A stretch of 59,930 bases of DNA, taken from contig JOKI01000027.1 in assembly GCA_000722615.1 (NCBI GenBank), positions 1 through 59,930 of the forward strand, written 5' to 3'. The position numbers and the translations under genes are program-made. The notes beneath the pieces are model-generated. The model saw nothing but the letters and a program-made list of their open reading frames with translations. It had not been told where the DNA came from and ran no database searches. Source of the stretch: Pseudorhizobium pelagicum. Lineage in GTDB: Bacteria; Pseudomonadota; Alphaproteobacteria; Rhizobiales; Rhizobiaceae. Shown here one piece after another: positions 7,709-18,799 of the stretch (positions are counted from its first letter, which is position 1; the number at the start of each line of letters is the position of its first letter).

Positions 7709-8431
7709 ATGTCCCCCAAGCCCATCTACAAGCGTGTTCTCCTCAAGGCCTCTGGTGAAGCTCTGATGGGCAGCCAGGGCTTCGGGATCGATGTCGCCGT
7801 GGTGGATCGTATTGCCTCCGACATATCGGAAGCCCGTGCCATGGGCGTCGAGGTCGGCGTCGTGGTCGGCGGCGGCAATATCTTCCGCGGCGTGGCCGTC
7901 GCCTCCAAGGGGGGCGACCGCGTGACCGGCGATCACATGGGAATGCTGGCGACCGTCATCAACGCGCTGGCGCTCGCCACCTCGCTGCGCAAGCTCGACA
8001 TCGACACCGTCGTCCTGTCGGCGATCGCCATGCCGGAGATCTGCGAAAGCTTCACCCAGCTGCGCACCCTGCACCATCTGGAGCAGGGCAGGGTGGTGAT
8101 CTTCGCCGGCGGCACCGGAAACCCCTTCTTCACGACGGATTCTGCCGCCGCCCTGCGTGCCGCCGAAATCGGCGCAGAAGCCATCTTCAAGGGCACCCAG
8201 GTCGACGGCATCTATTCGGCCGATCCGAAGAAGGTCCCGACGGCAACCCGCTTCGAGCAGCTGACGCATGGCGAAGTGCTCGACAAGGGCCTTGCGGTGA
8301 TGGACGTCGCAGCCGTTGCGCTGGCGCGAGAGAACTCCATCCCGATCATTGTATTCTCGATTCACGAAAAGGGCGGTTTCGCCCAGATATTGAACGGTGG
8401 CGGTCGCAAGACCATCGTCTCCGACAACTGA
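7709..8431 (+). CDS. pyrH: UMP kinase
   Basis: Phosphorylates UMP to UDP with ATP in pyrimidine synthesis; hexameric amino-acid-kinase fold (240 aa). YKRVLLKASGEALMG is the N-terminal ATP/phosphate site, VGVVVGGGNIFRG the glycine-rich loop, and GGTGNPFFTTDSAAALRA the signature of bacterial UMP kinases. The start at 7709 follows CAGGAG; the longer upstream frame overlaps the tsf terminator. With frr (39 bases on), uppS and cdsA it forms the usual pyrH-frr-uppS-cdsA run. Confidence 0.96.
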   Translation: MSPKPIYKRVLLKASGEALMGSQGFGIDVAVVDRIASDISEARAMGVEVGVVVGGGNIFRGVAVASKGGDRVTGDHMGMLATVINALALATSLRKLDIDTVVLSAIAMPEICESFTQLRTLHHLEQGRVVIFAGGTGNPFFTTDSAAALRAAEIGAEAIFKGTQVDGIYSADPKKVPTATRFEQLTHGEVLDKGLAVMDVAAVALARENSIPIIVFSIHEKGGFAQILNGGGRKTIVSDN

Positions 8432-8470
8432 AGCGGGTTAAGGAACCTGAGATAAGACTGGAGTGGACGG

Positions 8471-9031
8471 ATGAGCGGATCTATCGATCTCAACGACATC
8501 AAGCGCCGGATGGACGGCGCCATCAATGCCTTCAAGAGCGACCTCAATTCGCTGCGCACGGGGCGTGCTTCGCCCAGCATTCTCGATCCGGTCACGGTGG
8601 AGGCCTACGGTTCGCGCGTGCCGCTGAACCAGGTCGCCAACATCACGGTGCCGGAGCCTCGCATGCTCGGCGTGTCCATCTGGGACAAGTCCATGGTGAA
8701 CGCTGTCGATCGCGCCATCCGCGAATCCAACCTGGGTCTGAACCCGATCATGGACGGCCAGAACCTGCGCATTCCGCTGCCGGAGCTCAACGAGGAGCGT
8801 CGCAAGTCGCTGGTGAAGGTCGCGCACGACTACGCCGAGAAGGCGAAGGTCGCGATTCGTCACGTTCGCCGCGACGGCATGGATGATCTGAAGAAGTCGG
8901 AAAAGGATGGCGTCATCGGCCAGGACGAGAGCCGCTCGCTCTCCGACAGGGTTCAGAAGATGACGGACGAGACAATTTCTGAAGTCGACCGCTTGCTTGG
9001 CGAGAAAGAAAAAGAAATCATGCAGGTGTAG
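8471..9031 (+). CDS. frr: Ribosome recycling factor
   Basis: Splits the post-termination ribosome together with EF-G (186 aa, standard length). The two-domain pattern is intact: the first long helix ([20 protein letters not shown]) with the conserved LRTGRASP, the beta domain with [11 protein letters not shown], and the closing three-helix bundle with [10 protein letters not shown]. It starts 39 bases after pyrH and is followed 46 bases later by uppS, in keeping with a common transcript. Confidence 0.97.
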   Translation: MSGSIDLNDIKRRMDGAINAFKSDLNSLRTGRASPSILDPVTVEAYGSRVPLNQVANITVPEPRMLGVSIWDKSMVNAVDRAIRESNLGLNPIMDGQNLRIPLPELNEERRKSLVKVAHDYAEKAKVAIRHVRRDGMDDLKKSEKDGVIGQDESRSLSDRVQKMTDETISEVDRLLGEKEKEIMQV

Positions 9032-9077
9032 GTTTAACCTGCGCCGGCGCTCCTTACGCCCGACAATCGGAATTGCG

Positions 9078-9821
9078 ATGGCTAGTCTCGATCTTTCAGT
9101 CATTCCTGAGCATGTTGCCATCATCATGGATGGCAACGGCCGTTGGGCAAAGCAGCGCGGTCTTCCGCGCACGATCGGCCACAACAAGGGCGTGGAGGCG
9201 GTCCGCGAGACGGTGAAGGCTGCCGGCGAAGCGGGCGTCAAGTTCCTGACGCTGTTTGCCTTCTCCTCGGAAAACTGGAGCCGGCCCGAAAGCGAGATCG
9301 AAGCGCTGCTCGGCCTGTTGCGACGGTTCATTCGCCGCGATCTCGCCGATCTGCATCGGGAGAACGTGCGCATCCGCATCATCGGCGAGCGCGACAATCT
9401 GCGAGGCGACATCCTGCCCCTGCTGCTCGAAGCCGAGGAAACGACCCGCAACAACACGGCGATGACGCTGGTGATTGCCTTCAACTACGGCTCCCGCAAC
9501 GAGATCGCCCGCGCCGTGGCCAAGATCGCCGCAGATGTCGCCGCGGGTTTCATCGCCCCCGATGCCGTCGATGCCGAGATGATCAGCCGCCGTCTGGATA
9601 CGGCCGACATTCCGGATCCGGACCTGATCATCCGCACCAGCGGCGAGGAGCGGCTGTCCAACTTCCTGCTCTGGCAGGCCGCCTATTCCGAACTGGTCTT
9701 CCTGCCCTGCTACTGGCCGGACTTCGACCGCCAGCAGTTCGAAGAGGCGCTGCGGATCTTCGCGTCACGCGACCGGCGCTTCGGCGGGCTGTCGCCCGCC
9801 ACCACCGCGGTGGTTGGATGA
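9078..9821 (+). CDS. uppS: Undecaprenyl diphosphate synthase (cis-prenyltransferase)
   Basis: Adds isopentenyl units to farnesyl diphosphate to make C55 undecaprenyl diphosphate, the lipid carrier for peptidoglycan and O-antigen (247 aa). [20 protein letters not shown] is the signature with the catalytic Asp, [10 protein letters not shown] binds diphosphate, and [19 protein letters not shown] is the C-terminal family motif. I chose the ATG at 9078, which places MDGNGR about 18 residues from the start as in homologues. Its stop overlaps the cdsA start. Confidence 0.96.
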   Translation: MASLDLSVIPEHVAIIMDGNGRWAKQRGLPRTIGHNKGVEAVRETVKAAGEAGVKFLTLFAFSSENWSRPESEIEALLGLLRRFIRRDLADLHRENVRIRIIGERDNLRGDILPLLLEAEETTRNNTAMTLVIAFNYGSRNEIARAVAKIAADVAAGFIAPDAVDAEMISRRLDTADIPDPDLIIRTSGEERLSNFLLWQAAYSELVFLPCYWPDFDRQQFEEALRIFASRDRRFGGLSPATTAVVG

Positions 9822-10654
9822 TGAGCCTGGAGCTCAAGCGCCGCATCATCTCCGCTCTCATCATGGCCGCCGTCGTGCTTGCCGCGACCTGGGCAGGTGG
9901 CATGCCGTTCCAGATCCTGGCGGCTGCCATCAGCCTCCTCGTCTATTTCGAGTGGTCGACGATCGCGCGGCTGACCGAGCGCAATTTCACCGGCAATCTC
10001 GTCGCCTGGGTCGCCCTGATTCTGCTGGCAGCCAACATCGCCTTCGGCGATCCGGCCATGAGCATGCCGCTGCTGAGCGGATTCGTGATCACGGTGGTAC
10101 TGATCGTGATGATCGGGGGCGGGACCTGGTGGCTGCCCGGCGGGCTGCTCTATGCCGGTCTGAGCGGCGTCTCGCTGGCGGCGATCCGTGACGGCGGCGC
10201 GGCCGGTCTGGCGGCGATCCTGTTTATCTTCGCGGTCGTCTGGGCAACCGACATTCTCGCCTATTTCATCGGTCGGGCCCTGAGGGGCCCGAAGCTTGCA
10301 CCACGCATCTCGCCCGGCAAGACCTGGTCGGGCGCGATTGGCGGCGCGGTCTCGGCCGTAATCGCGGGCTCGCTTTTGACATTTGCCTTCTTCGGTCGCC
10401 TGTCGGTCTGGATCGTGGCCCTGTCGCTGATTCTCTCCGTGGCGAGCCAGATCGGGGACCTCTTCGAGTCCTTCATGAAGCGGCGATTCGGCGTCAAGGA
10501 CTCCAGCCAGATGATTCCCGGCCACGGCGGGGTCATGGACCGGGTCGATGGCCTTGTTTTTGCCGGATCCGTCATCTTCCTGCTGGCGCTTGTGTCGGGT
10601 CCCCTGAGGGGCCATGTTGATGTGTCGGTGGCCGAATTCCTGTTCGGTCAGTAA
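9818..10654 (+). CDS. cdsA: Phosphatidate cytidylyltransferase
   Basis: Inner-membrane enzyme that makes CDP-diacylglycerol from phosphatidate and CTP, the precursor of all phospholipids (278 aa). Several hydrophobic helices are followed by the C-terminal signature: [13 protein letters not shown], then [17 protein letters not shown], then [13 protein letters not shown] with the metal-binding Asp. Two ATG codons (9818 and 9821) overlap the uppS stop; either gives the same protein but for one Met. Its neighbours uppS and rseP confirm the envelope-biogenesis operon. Confidence 0.95.
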   Translation: MMSLELKRRIISALIMAAVVLAATWAGGMPFQILAAAISLLVYFEWSTIARLTERNFTGNLVAWVALILLAANIAFGDPAMSMPLLSGFVITVVLIVMIGGGTWWLPGGLLYAGLSGVSLAAIRDGGAAGLAAILFIFAVVWATDILAYFIGRALRGPKLAPRISPGKTWSGAIGGAVSAVIAGSLLTFAFFGRLSVWIVALSLILSVASQIGDLFESFMKRRFGVKDSSQMIPGHGGVMDRVDGLVFAGSVIFLLALVSGPLRGHVDVSVAEFLFGQ

Positions 10655-10700
10655 CGGCAGCCGGCTCTGCCGGAACAAGAATGACTGAACGGAAGCTGCA

Positions 10701-11825
10701 ATGGCGATCATCGGACTGCTCACGGGCTATATCATCCCCTTCATCATCGTCCTGTCGGTGCTGGTCTTCGTTCACGAGATGGGTCACTACCTGATCGGCC
10801 GCTGGTGCGGCGTTCGGGTCACGGCCTTCTCGGTCGGTTTCGGCCCGGAACTGGTCGGTTTCACCGATGGCCACGGCACTCGCTGGAAGCTGTCTGCCAT
10901 TCCCTTGGGCGGTTATGTCAAATTCTTCGGTGACGACGACGTCGCAAGCACGCCCGATTCGGCCAGTCTTGCCGGCCTCAGTGAGGCAGAGCGCAGCCAG
11001 ACGCTGGCCGGCGCCAAGCTCTGGAAGCGCGCCGCAACCGTCGCCGCGGGCCCGATCGCCAACTTCCTGCTGGCGATCGCCATCTTCGCCGTGCTGTTTT
11101 CGACCTACGGCAAGATGATCTCCGATCCGGTTGTCGCGGAAGTGCGCGCCGAAAGCGCTGCTGCCGCCGCCGGCGTCGAGCCGGGCGACCTGCTCGTGGC
11201 GCTCGACGGCCAGGAGATCGTCACCTTCGACGATGTCCGTCGCTATGTCGCCGTCCGCCCGGAGACGCAGATCATCGTCACCGTCGAACGGAACGGCCGG
11301 CAGATCGACCTGCCGATGACGCCGATGCGCACGGAGATCACCGATCAGTTCGGCAACAAGATCGAGCTCGGCCAGATCGGCATCGTCACCAATGCCGAAA
11401 GGGGCAATTTCCGCCAGCAGACCTTCTCGCCGCTTGCCGCGGTGGGCGAGGGCGTGCGCGAAACCGGCCACATCATCACCGGCACCTTCAACTATCTCGG
11501 CAATATCTTCACCGGCAGGATGAGTGCCGACCAGATCGGCGGTCCGATCCGCATCGCCGAGACGACGGGCCAGATGGCAAGCCTCGGCTTTGCCGCGGTG
11601 CTCAACTTCGCCGCCGTCATCTCCGTCTCGCTCGGGCTGATGAACCTGTTTCCCATCCCCGTGCTCGACGGTGGCCACCTGCTCATGTACGCTCTTGAAG
11701 CGGTCCGGGGACGGCCGCTGAGCCCGCGTGTGCAGGAGGTCGTTTTCCGCTTCGGGCTTGCCATGATTCTGACGCTGATGGTGTTTGCGACCTGGAACGA
11801 CACCTTCGGCCGCTGGATGGGCTGA
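10701..11825 (+). CDS. rseP: RIP metalloprotease RseP (site-2 protease)
   Basis: Intramembrane zinc protease that cleaves anti-sigma factors and cleared signal peptides in the inner membrane (374 aa). HEMGH at residues 25-29, in the first membrane helix, is the HExxH zinc site, and LDGGH near residue 322 supplies the third ligand. Between them lies a single PDZ domain (about 125-205; VEPGDLLVALDGQEI), compared with two in E. coli RseP. It sits between cdsA and bamA, the standard order in proteobacteria. Confidence 0.95.
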   Translation: MAIIGLLTGYIIPFIIVLSVLVFVHEMGHYLIGRWCGVRVTAFSVGFGPELVGFTDGHGTRWKLSAIPLGGYVKFFGDDDVASTPDSASLAGLSEAERSQTLAGAKLWKRAATVAAGPIANFLLAIAIFAVLFSTYGKMISDPVVAEVRAESAAAAAGVEPGDLLVALDGQEIVTFDDVRRYVAVRPETQIIVTVERNGRQIDLPMTPMRTEITDQFGNKIELGQIGIVTNAERGNFRQQTFSPLAAVGEGVRETGHIITGTFNYLGNIFTGRMSADQIGGPIRIAETTGQMASLGFAAVLNFAAVISVSLGLMNLFPIPVLDGGHLLMYALEAVRGRPLSPRVQEVVFRFGLAMILTLMVFATWNDTFGRWMG

Positions 11826-11864
11826 TTTTGATTAAAACTGTTTGTTTACCGTCTTTTGAACTCT

Positions 11865-11933
11865 GCGTGGCATGGCAGCCACGCCTTCGTGTGAAGTAAA
11901 CAGAATTTAACGCCATGCCTTGCTTGTAAGGCA
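11865..11933 (+). promoter_or_regulatory. Two small hairpins in the rseP-bamA gap
   Basis: GCGTGGC/GCCACGC (11865-11871 and 11878-11884) and TGCCTT/AAGGCA (11916-11921 and 11928-11933) are perfect short stems in the 180-base AT-richer gap. Neither has a U-tract. They may affect readthrough into bamA or belong to its leader. A local bamA promoter is likely but I cannot place one. Confidence 0.35.
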
Positions 11934-12013
11934 AAAGAAGGTAAAACGACACACGTGTGGCCGGAGTCGGGCTCCACCCGCTGCGGGACAACGGAAAAAG
12001 GTAAGAATTGAAA

Positions 12014-14350
12014 ATGAAGGCTGGTTCGAAGTTTTTGAACGCAGTGTCGGCGTTTGCGCTGTCTGCTAGTGTTGTTGCATCCGGCGCCGGGGTATCGGTG
12101 CTTGCTTCGGCATCCGTCGCAGAAGCGGCCGTCATCCGCAGCGTTCAGGTTCGCGGAGCCGAGCGGGCCGGCGAAGAGGCTGTTCGCGCCAATCTCACCA
12201 TTCAACCAGGTGTCAGCTTTACCAACGTCGATATCGACGAGTCGGTGAAGCGGCTGTATTCGACGGGTTATTTCTCCGACGTCCGCATCGCGGTTTCCGG
12301 CAGCACGCTCGTCGTTAGCGTCAGTGAAAATCAGCTCGTCAACCAGGTCGTCTTCAACGGCAACCGCAAGATCAAGGACGACAAGCTGGCTGCCGTCGTG
12401 CAGACCCAGCCGCTTGGCCCCTACAACCAGGAACTGGTCAACTCCGACATCGAGCGCCTGAAGGAAGCCTATTCCGCAATCGGCCGCAGCGACATCGAAG
12501 TCACGACCCAGGTCGTTCCGGTCGGTCAGGGCCGCGTCAACCTTGCCTTCGTTGTCAACGAAGGCGATCGCACCAAGATTTCGACCATCAATTTCGTCGG
12601 CAACCAGGCCTATGGCGACGGACGTCTCCAGTCGGTGATCCTGACGAAGGAATCGGGTCCGCTGTCGTTCCTGACCCGCAAGGATGTCTACAACCAGGAC
12701 AAGATGCGCGCCGACGAGGATGCGCTTCGCCAGTTCTACTACAACCACGGCTATCCGGATTTCCGCATCATTTCGTCCGACGCTGTGCTTGATGAGGCGT
12801 CGAACCAGTACACGATCACCTTTACGGTCGAAGAAGGCCCGCGCTACCAGTTCGGCGAGATCGTCGTCGAATCGACGGTCGATGGCGTGAACTCGGAAGA
12901 TCTTCAGGGTCTGGTGCGGACCCGCGCCGGCGACACCTATGATGCAGCCGATGTCCAGAAGTCGATGGAAGCCATTTCGCAGCGCGTCGCTTCCGCCGGC
13001 TATCCGTTTGCCCGGGTAACCCCGCGCGGCAATCGCGACTTCAACAACCAGACGGTCGGCGTCTCCTATCTCGTCGACCAGGGTGAGCGCGCCTACGTCG
13101 AGCGGATCGACATCCGCGGCAATACCCGCACGCGCGACTATGTCATCCGTCGCGAGTTCGATTTCAGCGAAGGCGACGCCTTCAACCAGCAGATGGTCAC
13201 GCGGGCAAAGCGCCGGCTTGAGGCTCTCGGCTACTTCACCACCGTCAACATCTCGACGGCTCCCGGCTCTGCATCCGACCGCGTCGTGGTCGTCGTGGAT
13301 GTCGTGGACCAGCCGACCGGCTCCTTCGGTATCGGCGCCGGCTATTCGGCGGGCGGCGATGGCCTGATCCTCGAAGCGTCGATCGAAGAGAAGAACTTCC
13401 TCGGCCGCGGCCAGTTCATCCGCGTTGCCGTCGGTGGCGGTCTTGATGATGCGCGCAGCTACTCGCTGTCGTTCACCGAGCCCTACTTCCTCGGCTACCG
13501 CCTGGCGGCCGGCTTCGATCTCTTCAAGAGCCAGACCTCGTCGGAAGACTATTACGACTACGACGAGCAGGGCGTGACGCTGCGTGTCACGGCGCCGATC
13601 ACCGAAGATCTGGCGACGACGTTCCGCTACACCTACAAGGAAATCGAATACACTGGCGACGGTGCCTGGGACGTAGGCACCAATCTGTCGGAACCATACC
13701 GGGATCTGATCCGCCAGGGCGATTTCGTTCAGTCCTCCGTTTCCCAGACGCTGACCTACAACACGCTCGACAGCACGACGCTGGCGCGCGAAGGCATCTA
13801 TGCGACGGTGACCCACGAGTATGCCGGCCTCGGCGGCGACTCGGAGTTCTACAAGATCTACGGTCGCGCCCGCTACTACCACCTCCTGTCCGACGAAGCC
13901 GACATCATCGGCTCGGTGGCCGTGGGCGCTGGACATGTTATGGGCACCGGCGACTCGCTCAACGTCTTCGATCAGTTCATGGTCGGCGGCCGTCAGGTTC
14001 GCGGCTTCGAGAACAACGGCATCGGTCCGCGCATGGCCAATGGCGACGCGCTCGGCGGCACCACCTATTTCACGGCTTCGGCTGAGGTGACGGCCCCGAT
14101 GCCGGCCTTCCCTGAGGACTTCGGTCTTCGTGCCGCGCTCTTCGCGGATGCTGGCACCCTCTACGGTAACGACGTTGCCAACAGTGCAGGCGCCGTCGGT
14201 ACCGACATGTCCTGGCGCGCGTCGGTAGGTGCAGGCATCCAGTGGGCATCGCCGTTCGGGACGATCCGCGTCGACTACGCAATGCCGGTCGTCAAGGAAG
14301 ACTTCGACGAGGAGCAGCAGTTCCGGTTCAGCATGGCGAACCAGTTCTGA
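12014..14350 (+). CDS. bamA: Outer membrane protein assembly factor BamA
   Basis: Central outer-membrane subunit of the BAM machine that folds beta-barrel proteins (778 aa). Residues 1 to about 37 form a signal peptide (hydrophobic core after [20 protein letters not shown], ending in EAA). Five POTRA repeats follow, visible from recurring patterns such as [17 protein letters not shown] and [10 protein letters not shown]. The C-terminal barrel contains the BamA signature [20 protein letters not shown], and the last residues MANQF end in Phe as outer-membrane barrels do. I use the ATG at 12014; a TTG at 12008 lies at better distance from the AAAAAGG ribosome site and may be the true start. Confidence 0.96.
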   Translation: MKAGSKFLNAVSAFALSASVVASGAGVSVLASASVAEAAVIRSVQVRGAERAGEEAVRANLTIQPGVSFTNVDIDESVKRLYSTGYFSDVRIAVSGSTLVVSVSENQLVNQVVFNGNRKIKDDKLAAVVQTQPLGPYNQELVNSDIERLKEAYSAIGRSDIEVTTQVVPVGQGRVNLAFVVNEGDRTKISTINFVGNQAYGDGRLQSVILTKESGPLSFLTRKDVYNQDKMRADEDALRQFYYNHGYPDFRIISSDAVLDEASNQYTITFTVEEGPRYQFGEIVVESTVDGVNSEDLQGLVRTRAGDTYDAADVQKSMEAISQRVASAGYPFARVTPRGNRDFNNQTVGVSYLVDQGERAYVERIDIRGNTRTRDYVIRREFDFSEGDAFNQQMVTRAKRRLEALGYFTTVNISTAPGSASDRVVVVVDVVDQPTGSFGIGAGYSAGGDGLILEASIEEKNFLGRGQFIRVAVGGGLDDARSYSLSFTEPYFLGYRLAAGFDLFKSQTSSEDYYDYDEQGVTLRVTAPITEDLATTFRYTYKEIEYTGDGAWDVGTNLSEPYRDLIRQGDFVQSSVSQTLTYNTLDSTTLAREGIYATVTHEYAGLGGDSEFYKIYGRARYYHLLSDEADIIGSVAVGAGHVMGTGDSLNVFDQFMVGGRQVRGFENNGIGPRMANGDALGGTTYFTASAEVTAPMPAFPEDFGLRAALFADAGTLYGNDVANSAGAVGTDMSWRASVGAGIQWASPFGTIRVDYAMPVVKEDFDEEQQFRFSMANQF

Positions 14351-14402
14351 TCTCCGCCGACCAGAACTGCGGTCAAAATCTGTTCTGGAGCTGATCGACC
14401 TG

Positions 14403-15467
14403 ATGGAATCCAACGACTTTTTTCCGCCCCACGATGGGATAGGCCTGCGTGAGCTGGCCTCCCATCTCGGGGCTGAACTTCTTGATGATACGGCGGGCAA
14501 CCGCCGTATCCGCTCGGTCGCGCCCGTCGCAAGGGCAGGCGAGGGCGATATCTGCTATATCCTGTCGCGCAAGGCGCGCGGCGACCTGGAAAGCTGCAGC
14601 GCGTCTGCCATTCTTTGCGACGAAGCGCTCCGCCCGATCATTCCCGATCACATACCGGTTCTCCTGACGCCGAAGCCCCACGCCGCATTCGCGGTGGCAG
14701 GTGGCCTTCTCCACCCGATTGCCCTGCGTCCTCCGCGGATCCTGTCCGATGCTGCCGGCATTCACCCGGCGGCTTTCGTCGATCCGACCGCGCGTCTCGA
14801 GGACGGCGTCGAGATCGAGCCCATGGCTGTCATCGGTGCCCGTGCCGAAATCGGCGCCGGAACGCGCGTTGGCGCAGGCGCCGTCATTGGTGCCGACGTC
14901 AAGATTGGTCGCAACTGCACGGTCGCGGCTGGCGCGAGCATTATTGCGGCCCTCATCGGCAACAACGTCATCGTCCACAACGGCGTGCGCATCGGTCAGG
15001 ACGGGTTCGGCTACGCGCCGGGACCCCGGGGCATGATCAAGATCGTCCAGGTCGGACGGGTCATCATCCAGGATGACGTCGAGATCGGCGCCAACACGAC
15101 GATCGACCGCGGCACTATGGACGATACGGTCATCGGCGAAGGCACGAAGATCGACAATCTGGTTCAGATCGCCCACAACGTTCGCATCGGCCGCCATTGC
15201 GGCATCGTCAGCGGTGTCGGTATCGCCGGTTCGACCACCATCGGCAACGGCGTTATGATTGGCGGCGCCTCCGGCGTCAACGGTCACATCACCATCGGTG
15301 ACGGCGTGCAGATTGCGGCGATGAGCGGCGTCATGGCCGACGTCCCCGCAGGCGCGCGCTACGGTGGCGTGCCGGCAAGGCCGCTCAAGGATTTCCTGCG
15401 CGATGTTGCCGAGTCGATGACGCGGTCGGACGAGCGGGCGAAGCGTAGAGGAGACAGGAATGAGTGA
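14403..15467 (+). CDS. lpxD: UDP-3-O-(3-hydroxymyristoyl)glucosamine N-acyltransferase
   Basis: Adds the second hydroxyacyl chain to UDP-3-O-acylglucosamine in lipid A synthesis (354 aa). An N-terminal uridine-binding domain (about 1-115) is followed by a left-handed beta helix built of hexapeptide repeats ([20 protein letters not shown] and similar). Catalytic-region HN occurs in [18 protein letters not shown]. The ATG at 14403 fits the usual N-terminus; the longer frame upstream overlaps bamA. Its last eight bases overlap fabZ, indicating coupling. Confidence 0.95.
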   Translation: MESNDFFPPHDGIGLRELASHLGAELLDDTAGNRRIRSVAPVARAGEGDICYILSRKARGDLESCSASAILCDEALRPIIPDHIPVLLTPKPHAAFAVAGGLLHPIALRPPRILSDAAGIHPAAFVDPTARLEDGVEIEPMAVIGARAEIGAGTRVGAGAVIGADVKIGRNCTVAAGASIIAALIGNNVIVHNGVRIGQDGFGYAPGPRGMIKIVQVGRVIIQDDVEIGANTTIDRGTMDDTVIGEGTKIDNLVQIAHNVRIGRHCGIVSGVGIAGSTTIGNGVMIGGASGVNGHITIGDGVQIAAMSGVMADVPAGARYGGVPARPLKDFLRDVAESMTRSDERAKRRGDRNE

Positions 15468-15927
15468 AGAATCCGGCGCGACGCTCGGAACCGCCGATAT
15501 TCTCGAGGTCATGAAACTGCTGCCGCATCGGTATCCGTTTCTGCTTGTGGACCGGATCATCGAGATCGATGGCGACGATTCGGCCATCGGCATCAAGAAC
15601 GTCACGGCGAACGAGCCCCATTTCACGGGCCATTTCCCGGACCAGCCGATCATGCCGGGCGTCCTTCTCGTTGAAGGCATGGCGCAGACGGCCGGCGCCA
15701 TCTGCGCGCGCAAGGAAGGCGAGGGTGGCAATCTGGTCTACTTCATGACCATCGACAACGCCCGCTTCCGGCGTCCCGTGGTGCCCGGCGATCGCGTCGA
15801 GTTTCACGTCAAGAAGCAGAAGCAGCGCGGCAATATCTGGAAGTTCCACTGCGACGCGATCGTCGATGGCACCCTCGTTGCCGAGGCAGACATCGGCGCC
15901 ATGATCCGCCGCAAGGAGGGAGCATGA
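15460..15927 (+). CDS. fabZ: 3-hydroxyacyl-ACP dehydratase FabZ
   Basis: Dehydrates 3-hydroxyacyl-ACP in fatty acid synthesis and competes with LpxA/LpxD for hydroxyacyl-ACP (155 aa, hot-dog fold). [16 protein letters not shown] and [20 protein letters not shown] carry the family signature and the catalytic His and Glu. The start overlaps lpxD by 8 bases and the stop overlaps lpxA in ATGA, so the three genes are translationally linked. Confidence 0.97.
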   Translation: MSEESGATLGTADILEVMKLLPHRYPFLLVDRIIEIDGDDSAIGIKNVTANEPHFTGHFPDQPIMPGVLLVEGMAQTAGAICARKEGEGGNLVYFMTIDNARFRRPVVPGDRVEFHVKKQKQRGNIWKFHCDAIVDGTLVAEADIGAMIRRKEGA

Positions 15928-16739
15928 GCACGGTCGCCGCCACCGCCCGCATCCATCCGATGGCGGTGATCGAGGACGGCGCCGTGATCGGCGAGAACGT
16001 GTCCGTCGGGCCGTTCTGCACCATCGGCGCCCATGTCGTGCTGAAGGATGATGTGCAGGTGATCTCCCATGCCGTTGTCACCGGCAGGACCGAGATCGGT
16101 CGCGGCAGCAAGATCTTTCCGATGGCCGTGATCGGCGGCACCTCCCAGAGCCTCCACGAGGCCGGCGAGGACTCGACGCTGACGGTGGGTGAAGGCTGCA
16201 CCATGCGCGAGGGTGTGACCATCAACACCGGCACGGTCGGCGGCGGCGGCAAGACCGTGGTCGGCAACAACTGCCTGCTCCTGGCCAATTCGCACGTTGC
16301 CCATGACTGCATTCTCGGCGACGGCATCATCATGTCCAACAATGTCATGCTGGCCGGCCACGTCCGGGTCGACGACCGCGCCATCCTGGGCGGCGGCTGC
16401 GCCGTGCACCAGTTCGGCCGCATCGGCCGTCACGCCTTCATCGGCGGGTTGTCTGCGGTCAGCTATGACGTCATTCCCTATGGCATGCTGAACGGCAATC
16501 CGGGCGTGCTCGCCGGCCTCAATGTCGTCGGCATGAGCCGTTCGGGCATCGAGCGGGCGACGATCCACATCGTGCGCCGCGCCTTCAAGCAGATCTTCGA
16601 GGGCGAAGGCAATATCCGCAGCAATGCCGCCGCCATTCGCGACGACTATGCCGATTGCAAGGAAGTGATGGAAATCCTCGATTTCATCGCCGCCGACAGC
16701 GATCGTGCTCTCTCTTCGCCCCACCGCGGCAAAGCCTGA
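15924..16739 (+). CDS. lpxA: UDP-N-acetylglucosamine acyltransferase
   Basis: First step of lipid A synthesis: transfers a 3-hydroxyacyl chain from ACP to UDP-GlcNAc (271 aa). Hexapeptide repeats fill the first 190 residues ([20 protein letters not shown]). The catalytic His lies in [17 protein letters not shown] and the nucleotide loop in [16 protein letters not shown]. The helical C-terminal domain is full length. Overlaps fabZ by ATGA and is followed 3 bases later by lpxI. Confidence 0.97.
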   Translation: MSTVAATARIHPMAVIEDGAVIGENVSVGPFCTIGAHVVLKDDVQVISHAVVTGRTEIGRGSKIFPMAVIGGTSQSLHEAGEDSTLTVGEGCTMREGVTINTGTVGGGGKTVVGNNCLLLANSHVAHDCILGDGIIMSNNVMLAGHVRVDDRAILGGGCAVHQFGRIGRHAFIGGLSAVSYDVIPYGMLNGNPGVLAGLNVVGMSRSGIERATIHIVRRAFKQIFEGEGNIRSNAAAIRDDYADCKEVMEILDFIAADSDRALSSPHRGKA

Positions 16740-16742
16740 CGC

Positions 16743-17627
16743 ATGGCAGCCCCCACGCGGCCCGAGAGACACGGGCGGCTTGCCATTGTCGCCGGCTGGG
16801 GACATCTGCCGCTCTACCTTGCCGAAGCCGCGCGGGCAGCCGGGGAAGACCCGGTCGTCATCGCTCTGGCCAACGAGGCGAACCAGACTTTTTCCGGATA
16901 CGACATGGTCACCGCGAATGTCGGCGATCTCGCCGGCATCGAGCGCTTCATGCGCCAGAAGGGTGTCGACCGCGTGGTGATGTCGGGCGCCGTGAGGCGT
17001 CGCCCCGACTGGCGTGAGATCCGCCCCACCTTCAGAACGCTCGTCAAGGTGCCGGCCGTCGCGCGCACCCTGCTGTCGGGGGGCGACGACGCCCTGCTGC
17101 AGATGGTGATCCGGCTCTTCGAAGGCATGGGATGCCGTGTCATCGGCGCCCACGAGATTGCTCCCGGGCTTCTGGCCCGAACCGGCGTCCTGACCACCGC
17201 GACACCCTCCGCCGATGACCTGCGTGACGTCGAGGAGGCCATCAAGGCCGCCCTGGCGCTCGGTGAACTCGATGTCGGCCAGGGTGCGGTAAGTGTCGGA
17301 GGACGCGTGGTCGCGCTGGAAGGCGCGGAGGGAACCGACCGGATGCTCGAGCGCGTTGCCCTGCTGCGCGACGAGGGACGGATCTCGCGGCGGCGCAGGG
17401 GCGTTCTTGTCAAGCTCTGCAAGCCGCAGCAGGATGTCCGCGCCGACCTGCCGGCCATCGGCATGTCCACGGTCACCAATGCCGCCAGGGCCGGTCTGGC
17501 CGGCATTGCCGTCGAAGCCGGTCGTGCGCTGGTGCTCGACGAACAGGCGGTGATCGCCGCTGCCGAGGATGCGGGACTGTTCGTCTGCGGCATCGATACG
17601 AAGCTTCCGAGAGGAGGGCTGGAATGA
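16743..17627 (+). CDS. lpxI: UDP-2,3-diacylglucosamine pyrophosphatase LpxI
   Basis: Hydrolyses UDP-2,3-diacylglucosamine to lipid X, the step done by LpxH in enterobacteria; LpxI is the unrelated replacement in alphaproteobacteria (294 aa, formerly DUF1009). LAIVAGWGHLPLYLAEAARA is the conserved N-terminus. The C-terminal domain has VLVKLCKPQQDVRADLPAIG and ends FVCGIDTK as in family members. Sitting between lpxA and lpxB, it fills the gap in the pathway. Its stop overlaps lpxB by ATGA. Confidence 0.94.
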   Translation: MAAPTRPERHGRLAIVAGWGHLPLYLAEAARAAGEDPVVIALANEANQTFSGYDMVTANVGDLAGIERFMRQKGVDRVVMSGAVRRRPDWREIRPTFRTLVKVPAVARTLLSGGDDALLQMVIRLFEGMGCRVIGAHEIAPGLLARTGVLTTATPSADDLRDVEEAIKAALALGELDVGQGAVSVGGRVVALEGAEGTDRMLERVALLRDEGRISRRRRGVLVKLCKPQQDVRADLPAIGMSTVTNAARAGLAGIAVEAGRALVLDEQAVIAAAEDAGLFVCGIDTKLPRGGLE

Positions 17628-18799
17628 CCGATACTGTTCTCAAGGTCGCCGTGGTCGCGGGGGAAGTCTCCGGCGACCTGTTGGGGGGCGATCTCGTCGC
17701 CGCGCTGAAGGCTGCCCATGGCGGTCCGGTCGCACTGACGGGCGTTGGCGGCGATGCCCTGCAGGCCGAAGGCCTTCGCTCCCTGTTTGATTTCTCCGAG
17801 CTCTCGATCATGGGGCTGACCCAAGTCCTGCAGCGCCTGCCGCAACTGATGCGCCGCATCCGCCAGACCGCGGATGCCATCATCGCCGCGCGACCGGATG
17901 TGCTCGTCATCATCGACAGCCCCGACTTCACACATCGGGTGGCCAAGCGGGTGAGGGCGGCCCTGCCGGATCTGCCGATCGTCGATTATGTCTGCCCGAG
18001 CGTCTGGGCCTGGAAGGAATACCGGGCCAGGGCCATGGTGCCCTACATCGACCACGTCCTGGCCGTGCTGCCGTTCGAGCCTGCGGCCATGGAGCGTCTG
18101 GGCGGACCGCCGACGACCTTCGTCGGCCACCGGCTCACGAGCGACCCGAAACTCGCCAGGGTGCGCGCGATCCGCTCGGAGCAAGCGGTAAAGCACGCCG
18201 GCGACCAGAAGACCATCATGCTGCTCCCCGGCTCGCGGTCCGCCGAGATCCGGCAGCTGTTGCCGATCTTCGGCGCGGCGGCCGCGGAATTTGTCAACCG
18301 CAATGGCCCGACGCGGTTCGTGCTGCCGACGGTCCCGCGCCAGGAGGCGCTCGTGCGCACCATTGCGGCTTCCCTGCCGGTCTCTCCGGAGATCAGCGTG
18401 GCGGCGGCGGGCAAATGGACCGCCTTCTCCGAGGCCGATGCTGCGATTGCCGCCTCCGGCACGGTGATCCTGGAACTGGCGCTGGCGGGCGTCCCCGTCG
18501 TCTCCGCCTACAGGGCCGACTGGCTGATCACCATGATGTCGAAGCGCATCAAGATCTGGTCTGCCGCCCTGCCGAACCTGATTGCCGACTATCCGCTGAT
18601 CCCGGAGTACATCAACGAAATGGTGCGCCCCGGCAGCCTGTGCCGCTGGGCCGAGCGGCTGTCGTCCGACACGCCGCAGCGCCGCGCGATGATCGACGGC
18701 TTCGACCTCACCTGGCAGCGGCTGCAGACCGCGGTACCGCCCGGCGAGGCGGCGGCCGGCATCGTTCTCTCCATTATGGACAAAAAAAGGCCCGGTTGA
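17624..18799 (+). CDS. lpxB: Lipid-A-disaccharide synthase
   Basis: Joins lipid X and UDP-diacylglucosamine into the lipid A disaccharide at the inner membrane (391 aa, GT-B glycosyltransferase family 19). VVAGEVSGDLLGGDLVAAL is the N-terminal signature, YVCPSVWAWKEYRAR the central one, and IAASGTVILELALAGVPVVS the C-terminal donor site. It is the last gene of the lpxD-fabZ-lpxA-lpxI-lpxB unit; its stop codon lies in the loop of a strong terminator. Confidence 0.96.
   Translation: MTDTVLKVAVVAGEVSGDLLGGDLVAALKAAHGGPVALTGVGGDALQAEGLRSLFDFSELSIMGLTQVLQRLPQLMRRIRQTADAIIAARPDVLVIIDSPDFTHRVAKRVRAALPDLPIVDYVCPSVWAWKEYRARAMVPYIDHVLAVLPFEPAAMERLGGPPTTFVGHRLTSDPKLARVRAIRSEQAVKHAGDQKTIMLLPGSRSAEIRQLLPIFGAAAAEFVNRNGPTRFVLPTVPRQEALVRTIAASLPVSPEISVAAAGKWTAFSEADAAIAASGTVILELALAGVPVVSAYRADWLITMMSKRIKIWSAALPNLIADYPLIPEYINEMVRPGSLCRWAERLSSDTPQRRAMIDGFDLTWQRLQTAVPPGEAAAGIVLSIMDKKRPG

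Noticed and set aside
11846..14500. 884-codon open frame antisense to bamA
   Set aside because: Shadow of the GC-rich codon pattern of bamA. The product is a run of Asp/Val/Arg/Ala without domains, and bamA is certain.
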